DNA of 8,328 nt, taken from the NCBI GenBank assembly GCA_021787255.1, contig JAJYMD010000138.1, forward strand, positions 1-8,328. Direction: 5' to 3'. This document shows positions 1-5,882 of this stretch, piece by piece (position 1 is the stretch's first letter; the number at the start of each line of letters is the position of its first letter). Origin of the DNA: Actinomycetes bacterium. GTDB taxonomy: Bacteria > Actinomycetota > Acidimicrobiia > Acidimicrobiales > RAAP-2. The position numbers were made by a program, and so were the translations under genes. Below the pieces are notes generated by a model. That model saw only the letters and a list, made by a program, of their open reading frames with translations. It searched no databases and was not told the DNA's origin.

Positions 1-392
1 GGTGCACGATCGTCGCCTCGATCGACGAGGACCGCGACAAAGGCCGCGAGGGCGCTCGGGAGATCGCGGGGATGTACCTCGCGAACAAGGTCGAGAACAT
101 CCAGGCCTCGGCCGACGAGCTGCTCGAGTCCGCGGGATTGGATCGAGAGGAGATCCGCCCGGTCGCAGAGGCCATGCGCCAGGGGGGCCGGCTCGCGGCA
201 GCTCGGGCGGTGAGCGACTCGATCCTCGACCGGACGCGTCCGATCGCCGGCACCCCGAGCGACTGCATCGCCGCGATCGAAGAGTACGCGGAGGCGGGCT
301 GCACGGACGTCATGCTCGAGCTGTGGGGCGAGCGCAGGGAGGCGCAGCTCGAGCTCTTCGCCTCCCGTGTGCTGCCGCACGTCGCCAGATGA
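1..392 (+). CDS. Luciferase-like (LLM) flavin-dependent monooxygenase, C-terminal fragment
   Basis: This is the last ~129 codons of a gene whose 5' end lies outside the window; the reading frame is set by codons starting at position 3 and ends at TGA 390-392. The fragment has the helix-rich C-terminal part typical of bacterial luciferase-like oxidoreductases. In particular, GTPSDCIAAIEEYAEAGCTD matches the family's usual 'G(T/S)P..v...l..y.eaG.d' segment just before the final strand, and it is followed by a terminal helix ending in VLPHVAR. Such enzymes use reduced FMN, or F420 in many actinobacteria, to oxygenate or oxidise organic substrates. The catalytic and cofactor-binding N-terminal part is not visible, so FMN versus F420 use and the substrate cannot be judged. 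The gene overlaps the next one by ATGA, which suggests the same transcript. Family assignment is fairly sure; precise function is unknown. Confidence 0.75.
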   Translation, partial: CTIVASIDEDRDKGREGAREIAGMYLANKVENIQASADELLESAGLDREEIRPVAEAMRQGGRLAAARAVSDSILDRTRPIAGTPSDCIAAIEEYAEAGCTDVMLELWGERREAQLELFASRVLPHVAR

Positions 393-1660
393 CCCCGCCG
401 GTCGCATCTCTCTCCGACGACCTCGCGGCGGCCATCGAGGGGTCCGTGGACAGGGCGCGCCTGGTCGCGAGCGCGAAGGCGCTCGTCGACGTGAGCAGCC
501 CGACCGGGCACGAAGAGGCCATCGCCCACGAGGTCGCGACCCGCTGCGAGGCGCTGGGGCTTCGCACGGTGCTCCAGGAGGTCGAGCCGGGGAGGCCGAA
601 CGTCTTCGGGATCCTCGCTGGCAAAGGCGCCGGAAGATCTCTCATGTTCAACGGGCACATGGACACCTCGTACTCGGGCGACGAGCCGCACCTGCGGGAC
701 CGGCCGGGGTTCAGGCCCGCCGCCTTCGAGCGCGACGGCAGGCTGTGGGGCCTCGGCATCGCCAACATGAAAGGTGCCATCGCGTGCTACCTGGAGGCGT
801 TGGCGGCGCTGCGTGACGCCGGAGTCACGCTTCGCGGCACCGTGGCCGTCGCGGCGGTCGTCGGCGAGATCGAGAAGTCGCAGTGGGCTCCTGAGTTCGT
901 CGGCGCCGATTACCGTGGGTACTCCGCGGGGAGCCACTACCTCGTGTCGCACGGCGGCGGCGCGTTGGACGTCTGCGTCCTCGGAGAGCCGACCGAGAAC
1001 CGTGTCGTGACCGGGCACTACGGGACGCTCTGGGGGCGGATCTCCACCAAGGGTCCACATGTGCACACCGCGTTCTCGAGGCACCTGCGTCCCGAGAACT
1101 CGATCCTGCGCATGAAAGAGGTGCTCTCCTACGTCGAGCGCTGGATCGGCGCGTTCGAGCAGGAGACCGCCTACGGCGGTGAGCCGGGGGTGGTGAACGT
1201 CGCCGCGGTGCGCGGCGGGTGGCCGTGGCGCCTCAGCCGGACTCCTGAGCGGACCGATCTCTTCCTGGACGTCCGCGTCCCGCCGACCATGACCTTGCAG
1301 GAAGCGTGCCGTCGGTTCGACGAGCTCGTCGCCGAGCTGCGGACCGAGCTGGCCGACGCCGGCATCGACTCGGAGATCTTCGTCACGAGCCCTGGGGCGG
1401 AGATCCAGCCCGACCACGATCTCGTGCGGGCGATCGAGACGGCCCACGCCCAGGTGTTCGGGGCGGCCCCGGAGCACGACACCGTTCGATGGTCCTCGGA
1501 CGCTTCGGTGCTCACCCGTTACGGCATCGCGACGGTGAACTACGGCGCGTCCAGCGGGCTGCCGCACCCCGACGGCGAGAACCTGTCGATCGACGAGATG
1601 GTGCGCACGGCGACCGTCTATGCCTTGACTGCAGCCCAGATATGTGAGGTGGAGCAATGA
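389..1660 (+). CDS. M20-family metallo-amidohydrolase/peptidase (ArgE/DapE-like)
   Basis: This encodes a 423-residue zinc-hydrolase-fold protein, the usual length for the ArgE/DapE/carboxypeptidase G2 group, which cleaves amide bonds of N-acyl amino acids and related compounds. Recognisable parts are the HxD motif (GHMDTSYSG, H90 and D92), the region before the second motif (GLGIANMKGA), GEPT (E200), a dimerisation domain around residues 210-320, and the C-terminal metal histidine (LPHPDGENL, H393). Two sites are atypical. The bridging-metal Asp of the usual DMKG motif is Asn (N126), and the usual Glu-Glu pair reads G159-E160-I161-E162. The start is the ATG at 389, which overlaps the preceding stop as ATGA; the reading frame is open further upstream, but only as a shadow of the preceding gene. 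No clear Shine-Dalgarno is seen, so translational coupling is likely. Automatic labels such as acetylornithine deacetylase are not supported by the context. The substrate is unknown, perhaps an amide released by the preceding monooxygenase step (inference). Confidence 0.85.
   Translation: MTPPVASLSDDLAAAIEGSVDRARLVASAKALVDVSSPTGHEEAIAHEVATRCEALGLRTVLQEVEPGRPNVFGILAGKGAGRSLMFNGHMDTSYSGDEPHLRDRPGFRPAAFERDGRLWGLGIANMKGAIACYLEALAALRDAGVTLRGTVAVAAVVGEIEKSQWAPEFVGADYRGYSAGSHYLVSHGGGALDVCVLGEPTENRVVTGHYGTLWGRISTKGPHVHTAFSRHLRPENSILRMKEVLSYVERWIGAFEQETAYGGEPGVVNVAAVRGGWPWRLSRTPERTDLFLDVRVPPTMTLQEACRRFDELVAELRTELADAGIDSEIFVTSPGAEIQPDHDLVRAIETAHAQVFGAAPEHDTVRWSSDASVLTRYGIATVNYGASSGLPHPDGENLSIDEMVRTATVYALTAAQICEVEQ
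1646..1656 (+). promoter_or_regulatory. Ribosome binding site for the FAH-family gene
   Basis: GAGGTGGAG lies within the last codons of the M20 gene, with GAGGT ending about 6 bases before the ATG at 1657. It supports that start even though the two genes overlap by ATGA. Confidence 0.6.
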
Positions 1661-2553
1661 AGCTGGTGACGTTCAGGGATCCCAATGGAGAAGAGCACCC
1701 CGGGGTCGTCGACGGGGACCACGTGGTGACGATCCAGGGGGTCGCGTCGATGCGCGAGCTGTTCGAGCTCGACCCCGAGCTGTCGCGCGCGGCCGCGGCG
1801 TCCGGTCCGCGCTACGCGATGGAGGAGATCCGGCTCAGACCGCCGATCAAGCCGACCAAGCTCATCCACACCTCGGGCAACTTCCGGGAGCACGAGGAGG
1901 AGTCCAAGGTCGTGAATTGGTCCCACGCGATCGCGCCGTGGATCGTCTTCTTCCAGAACGTGGACGCGATCATCGGCCAAGACGACGACATCGTCTACCC
2001 TGAGCACCTGACCAAGGAGCTCGACCACGAGCTGGAGCTCGCGGTCGTGCTCGGGCGCTCCGGGGCGTTCCTCGAAGAGAAGGAGGCAGAGCGCCTCATC
2101 GCCGGCTACCTGATCTTCAACGACATCACCGCACGCGACATCCAGCGACGCGAGATGAAGTCCGGCGTCTTCTCCTTCTGCAAGTCGATCCAGACCTTCT
2201 GCCCGCTCGGACCGTGGATCGTGACCCCCGACGAGGTGGGCGACCCCCACACGCTCGACATGCGGCTCACCGTGAACGGCGACCTTCGACAGCACTCGTA
2301 CTCGGGCAACATGTCGGTCACCCTGCCCGAGCTGATCGCGCACCACTCCCCGCTCGGCTACAGCGCAGGGGACGTCCTCACGACCGGCACCGTCTCTGGG
2401 GTCGCAGGGTTCAAGGAGGACGCGCAGAAGTGGTACCTGCAGCCCGGTGACGTGGTCGAGTGCTCGATCGACCGGGTGGGGACGTTGCGCAACCGCGTGG
2501 TGTCCTGGCAGGAGGCGCACGGGACGCCTCCACCGCCGTTCAGGGATTGGTGA
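1657..2553 (+). CDS. Fumarylacetoacetate hydrolase (FAH)-family protein
   Basis: This 298-residue protein belongs to the FAH superfamily. Members use a divalent metal to hydrolyse, isomerise or decarboxylate 1,3-dioxo or 2-oxo acids (acylpyruvases, 2-hydroxyhepta-2,4-dienedioate isomerase, oxaloacetate decarboxylase). A small N-terminal domain (about 1-65) precedes the catalytic beta-fold. The lid dyad typical of FAHD1-like enzymes is present in SGNFREHEEES (H79, E82). The metal ligands are E125 and E127 (LDHELELAVVLG) and D156 (FNDITARDIQ). Q163 and K176 (KSIQTFCPLGPW) also match conserved active-site residues, and the C-terminal GDVLTTGTVSGVAG loop is intact. The enzyme therefore looks active. 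The usual Pro in the GTP.G loop is Val here. The start overlaps the preceding stop (ATGA) and has a good ribosome site. In context it probably cleaves or isomerises a ring-opened oxo-acid intermediate; the exact reaction cannot be told. Confidence 0.92.
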   Translation: MKLVTFRDPNGEEHPGVVDGDHVVTIQGVASMRELFELDPELSRAAAASGPRYAMEEIRLRPPIKPTKLIHTSGNFREHEEESKVVNWSHAIAPWIVFFQNVDAIIGQDDDIVYPEHLTKELDHELELAVVLGRSGAFLEEKEAERLIAGYLIFNDITARDIQRREMKSGVFSFCKSIQTFCPLGPWIVTPDEVGDPHTLDMRLTVNGDLRQHSYSGNMSVTLPELIAHHSPLGYSAGDVLTTGTVSGVAGFKEDAQKWYLQPGDVVECSIDRVGTLRNRVVSWQEAHGTPPPPFRDW

Positions 2554-2562
2554 GGTGAGCAG
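2552..2562 (+). promoter_or_regulatory. Ribosome binding site for the first M24 gene
   Basis: GAGGTGAG starts inside the stop codon of the FAH gene, and its GAGGT core ends about 6 bases before the ATG at 2563. This fixes the start of the downstream gene and shows that the 9-base gap is only wide enough for a ribosome site. Confidence 0.65.
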
Positions 2563-3735
2563 ATGAGCTGGCCCGTCGACACCGCGAGGCTCGAGCGTGT
2601 CCGCCGCCTCATGGCAGAAGAGGACCTCGAGGCGCTGATCGTCCGTTCGCCGGACAACCTCGTGTACCTCACGAACTACTGGTGCATGAAGGGCTACGAC
2701 CTCGCGATCTTCCCGCGGGAGGGCGACCCCACGCTCGTGGTCGTCGCACCTCAAAGAGAGGACGCCGAGCGGACCGCATGGACCGATGACATTCGGACCT
2801 TCGGCCATTACGACATCGAAGATCCCCGGCCGCCCGCGGACCGCGCGCTGTCCCTCGCCCTCGCCGTCGTCGCCGAGAGGGACCTCGGCCGGCGCGTGGG
2901 CATCGAGATGAACCAGAACGCGCAGTCCGCCGACCGCATGGTCGGTGAGCCCACCGTCTACACGCGCGCCTACTTCGACGCGTTCGACGCGGCGGCGGGC
3001 GAGGTGGTCGACGCGACGGGACTGCTCGTCCGCGCGAGGTCCTCCAAGACGACCCAGGAGATCGAGCGCATGAAGCTCGCACAGGAGCTCGCGACTCTCG
3101 GGCTCGAGCACATCGGGCCGCGCATTCGCCCTGGCATGCGCGAGAGCGAGGTGGGCGCGATGTTCGAAGGGTTCGTCCACGAGACCGGGATCGGCTACAA
3201 GGACAAGGTCGAGATGGCCCGGGCGTTCACGCTCGTGTGGTCGGGTCCGGGGATCAAGACCTTCACTGCGACCGGGCACCGCCCAGTGGTGGAGAACGAG
3301 CCCACGCTGCTCGAGATCTGGGTCTGCGCCGACGGCTACTGGACCGATCTCACGAAGAACTTCTGCCCTGGCACCCTCAGCGCTCGGTACGTGGACCTGC
3401 TCGACCTGCTCCTCGAGACCCGCGACCGCGCCCTTCGGCTCCTGCGTCCCGGCGTCGAGCTCGCCGAGGTCGACCGGGCCGTCCGTGCGTCGCTCGCAGC
3501 CGGGGGCTACGAGGGCCAGCCGGACCACGCGATCGCGCACGGCGTGGGGGCTCGGGCCCACGAGCCGCCGTGGGCGCACCTGGCGAGCCCAGGGGTGCTC
3601 GAAGAGGGCATGGTCCTCGCGGTCGAGCCCGGCGCCTACTGGTCGGGCGGGGGCGGCCTGCGGCTCGAGGACGACTACCTCGTGACGGCGTCCGGACCCG
3701 AACGGCTCGGGACGTTCCGCGACGACTTCCGATGA
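2563..3735 (+). CDS. M24-family (creatinase/Xaa-Pro dipeptidase fold) metallohydrolase, first copy
   Basis: This 390-residue protein has an N-terminal creatinase-type domain (about 1-150) and a C-terminal pita-bread catalytic domain (about 160-390). Enzymes of this fold split Xaa-Pro peptides or small C-N bonded compounds. The metal ligands can be traced: E251 (in LLEIWVCADG), D262 (YWTDLTKNF), H326 (AHGVGARAHE), E355 (LAVEPGAYW) and E369 (LRLEDDYLV). H239 (TGHRPVV) and H333 match the substrate histidines. Four of five ligands are canonical; the first, normally Asp, is Glu. The protein therefore probably binds metal and is catalytically active. It shares an operon with a second, degenerate M24 protein two genes on, which suggests either two sequential hydrolyses or a mixed dimer (inference). 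Dipeptidase activity is possible, but in this setting a small non-peptide amide or guanidino-like substrate is equally likely. Confidence 0.88.
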   Translation: MSWPVDTARLERVRRLMAEEDLEALIVRSPDNLVYLTNYWCMKGYDLAIFPREGDPTLVVVAPQREDAERTAWTDDIRTFGHYDIEDPRPPADRALSLALAVVAERDLGRRVGIEMNQNAQSADRMVGEPTVYTRAYFDAFDAAAGEVVDATGLLVRARSSKTTQEIERMKLAQELATLGLEHIGPRIRPGMRESEVGAMFEGFVHETGIGYKDKVEMARAFTLVWSGPGIKTFTATGHRPVVENEPTLLEIWVCADGYWTDLTKNFCPGTLSARYVDLLDLLLETRDRALRLLRPGVELAEVDRAVRASLAAGGYEGQPDHAIAHGVGARAHEPPWAHLASPGVLEEGMVLAVEPGAYWSGGGGLRLEDDYLVTASGPERLGTFRDDFR

Positions 3736-4706
3736 GCACCCGCATCTGCGTCGTGGGCTGCGGAGCCGTCGGCAGCCTGTTCGCCGCGCACCTCGCACAG
3801 CTGGAGGAGACCGAGGTGCTCGCGTACGACCTCTCCCGGCCCCACGTCGACGCGATCAACCGCGACGGTCTTCGCATCGTCGGGAAGGCGAACCTGGTGG
3901 CGCGCCTGCGCGCCACCGACGACGCAGCGGAGCTGCCTCCTTGCGACTTCGGCATCGTGGCCACCAAGGGGTATGCGACTGCTCCCGCGATCGAGGCCAC
4001 CGCCCATTGCTTCGCCGAGGGTTACGTCGCGAGCGTCCAGAACGGCGTCGGCAACGAAGAGGTGATCGCCGCCCGGATCGGCGCCCAGAGGGTCCTGCTC
4101 GGGACCACCTTCCCGGCCGGGCACCTCGTCGAGCCCGGCGTGGTCGCCATGGACACGACTGGAGACACCTGGCTCGGCCCCTTCGGCCAGGACCTCTCCA
4201 TGATGCCGGCGGTCGAGCGGCTCGCGGACCTGCTGACCAGATCGGGCATGCCCACCAAGGCGCTCCCGGACGCCCGCGGCGCGCAATGGAACAAGCTCGT
4301 GTTCAACGCCGCGACCAACCCGCTCGGAGCCCTGACGGGGTTGACCCACGGCGAGGTGTGCGAGCAGCCCGGTCTCCGCCGCCTGGTGAGCGGCCTGATC
4401 GACGAGGCTCTGGCTGTCGCGACCGCCCTCGGGATCGTGGTCGACGGGGATCCCGAGGCGCTCGTCGACCACGCGGCGGTCGTCGCTCACGACCACCGTG
4501 CGAGCATGCTCCAAGACGTGGCGGCTCGGCGGCGGACCGAGATCGACTCGCTGAACGGGGGGATCGCGACGCTCGGCCGGTCCTGCGGAGTCGCGACCCC
4601 GCTCAACGACGCGATCGTCGCGCTCGTAGAAGGTCTGGAGGCCTCCTACGGCGTCCGTCGCACCGAGCACGACAGCGGCGCGTCGAGCCGAGAGGGAAAG
4701 GGATGA
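3732..4706 (+). CDS. 2-dehydropantoate 2-reductase (PanE/ApbA)-family dehydrogenase
   Basis: This 324-residue NAD(P)-dependent reductase has an N-terminal Rossmann domain opening with VVGCGAVGSLFA (G9-x-G11-x-x-G14) and a helical C-terminal domain. The ketopantoate reductase catalytic set is present: N104 (VQNGVGNEE), K188 (QWNKLVFNAATNPLGALTG) and E270 (TEIDSLNGG, preceded by SMLQD). It should therefore reduce a 2-oxoacid with a branched or bulky side chain, or oxidise the corresponding 2-hydroxyacid. After the second strand the sequence reads AYDLSR with D33, where the NADPH-using E. coli enzyme has an Arg; this points to NADH preference (inference). ATG 3732 overlaps the previous stop as ATGA with no obvious Shine-Dalgarno, so coupling is likely. 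The longer open frame upstream is an out-of-frame shadow of the M24 gene. No other pantothenate gene is nearby, so a catabolic 2-oxoacid substrate is more plausible than ketopantoate. Confidence 0.9.
   Translation: MSTRICVVGCGAVGSLFAAHLAQLEETEVLAYDLSRPHVDAINRDGLRIVGKANLVARLRATDDAAELPPCDFGIVATKGYATAPAIEATAHCFAEGYVASVQNGVGNEEVIAARIGAQRVLLGTTFPAGHLVEPGVVAMDTTGDTWLGPFGQDLSMMPAVERLADLLTRSGMPTKALPDARGAQWNKLVFNAATNPLGALTGLTHGEVCEQPGLRRLVSGLIDEALAVATALGIVVDGDPEALVDHAAVVAHDHRASMLQDVAARRRTEIDSLNGGIATLGRSCGVATPLNDAIVALVEGLEASYGVRRTEHDSGASSREGKG
4691..4702 (+). promoter_or_regulatory. Ribosome binding site for the second M24 gene
   Basis: The purine-rich run AGAGGGAAAGGG sits immediately before the ATG at 4703 and within the 3' end of the PanE-like gene. 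It supports the ATGA-overlap start. Confidence 0.55.
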
Positions 4707-5857
4707 GCTTGCAACCGAGCGAGACGGAGGTCGACCGCCGACACCAGTCGATGCGTGCGGCGATGGCCCGCTCCGACCTGGACGCCCTCATCGTCTGCGG
4801 CAGCGAGTACACGGGCTTCGAGGGTGCCGTCCGCTACGCGTCGGGCTTTAGGATCGTCCACCGCTACGCCTACGTGCTCCTCCCGATCGAAGGATCGCCG
4901 CTCACCGTCTTCCCAGCCGAGGCCCGCTACGTCGGCGAGCACGACGACGGGTTCGTGAAGGAGCACGTCTTCGCGGAGTTGCCGGGCCAGTGGATGGCCG
5001 AGCATCTCCGCTCGTCGGGGTGCCACCGCGTCGGGGTGTACGGGCTCGACTACGTGATGTGCGTGCGGGACTACCGCGCCCTCGAGAGCTCGGGCCTGGA
5101 GATCGTGGGGTTCGACGAGCAGTTCGACCTCGCACGCGCGGTCAAGAGCGCCGAGGAGCTCGAGATGGTGCGCGAGACGATGGCGATCAACGAGGCAGGG
5201 TTCTGGGCCGTCCACGCGGCCTATCGACCGGGGCGCACGCAGGCCGAGCTCATGGCCGAGGCCGAGGCGACCTTCACCCGTGCGGGGTGCGGTCGGCTCA
5301 CGATGGACATGACCCTGTATGGGGCGCACGGAGCTGCGACGCCGGAGTTCCGGATCCCAGATCACGTGAACCCGATCGTGCCCGACGACCTGCTCCTCTA
5401 TTCGCTCGAGGTCGCCGGCCCGTCGGGCTACTGGGTGGAGTTCACGAGGGCGCTCAGCAAGGGGCCGCTCGCGAAGGACACCGAGGTCCTCCTGGAGGCG
5501 TACGCGGAGTCCTTCGAGGCGACCCCGAGCGCACTGCGGGCGGGGATGACGGCGCACGATGCCCACGGCGTCGTCTCCGAGCCGTTCCGAAGGCGCGGGC
5601 TGCGTCTCGGCCACGTGACGGGGCATTCGATCGGCATGACGATGATCGAGCACCCGCGCATCGGCGACGGCGTCGACGTCGAGCTCGTGGAGGACATGGT
5701 GATCTCCATGCACCCGCACGCCATCAGTGCAGACGGGCGCTCGTGCATGTACATGCAGGACACCTGGAGGATCGCGGCGGGCAAGGCCGAGCTCCTGTCG
5801 CTCGTGCCGCTCCAGGTGTTCGACGGAAGCGAGTCGCGGACCCAGGGCGCGACGTAG
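4703..5857 (+). CDS. Second M24-family (creatinase-like) protein with degenerate metal site
   Basis: This 384-residue protein has the same two-domain layout as the first M24 gene: an N-terminal domain of about 1-145, then a pita-bread domain from about 148 (VKSAEELEMVRE) to 375. The metal-site positions are strongly altered. The first Asp corresponds to E236 (YSLEVAG, one residue off the usual spacing), the second to E246 (GYWVEFTR), and the His is kept as H308 (TGHSIGM). The first conserved Glu is H337 (ISMHPHA) and the last Glu is Q352 (MQDTWRI). H221 (IPDHVNP) may match the substrate histidine. Creatinase itself is a metal-free member with comparable losses, so this may be a metal-independent C-N hydrolase; a non-catalytic partner of the first M24 protein is the alternative. 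The frame is intact with normal codon use, so it is not a pseudogene. It starts in an ATGA overlap. Specific creatinase activity is not shown. Confidence 0.85.
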   Translation: MSLQPSETEVDRRHQSMRAAMARSDLDALIVCGSEYTGFEGAVRYASGFRIVHRYAYVLLPIEGSPLTVFPAEARYVGEHDDGFVKEHVFAELPGQWMAEHLRSSGCHRVGVYGLDYVMCVRDYRALESSGLEIVGFDEQFDLARAVKSAEELEMVRETMAINEAGFWAVHAAYRPGRTQAELMAEAEATFTRAGCGRLTMDMTLYGAHGAATPEFRIPDHVNPIVPDDLLLYSLEVAGPSGYWVEFTRALSKGPLAKDTEVLLEAYAESFEATPSALRAGMTAHDAHGVVSEPFRRRGLRLGHVTGHSIGMTMIEHPRIGDGVDVELVEDMVISMHPHAISADGRSCMYMQDTWRIAAGKAELLSLVPLQVFDGSESRTQGAT

Positions 5858-5882
5858 GGCGCAGGGAGAGCTCAGAGCCGCG

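Noticed and set aside
2..388. Longer M20 protein starting at position 2
   Set aside because: The upstream extension is an Arg/Gly-rich out-of-frame reading of the monooxygenase gene; M20 homology begins just after ATG 389.
389..1660. Naming the M20 gene argE or dapE
   Set aside because: No arginine or lysine biosynthesis context, and the metal motifs differ from both enzymes.
3237..3731. Longer PanE-like protein starting at 3237
   Set aside because: The extension is an Arg-rich shadow of the M24 gene; the Rossmann motif starts right after ATG 3732.
1618..3798. 726-codon open frame on the minus strand
   Set aside because: It lies opposite three well-supported + strand genes and its translation is an Arg/Val/Asp/Leu-rich low-complexity product of GC-rich antisense codons, with no family motif.
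4703..5857. Naming the second M24 gene creatinase
   Set aside because: Fold and loss of metal ligands resemble creatinase, but its substrate residues cannot be confirmed and no sarcosine or creatinine genes are present.
5727..5882. ATG 5727 as start of the FAD oxidoreductase
   Set aside because: It would add 52 Arg/Ser/Cys-rich residues overlapping the M24 gene; the FAD fold begins immediately after GTG 5883.
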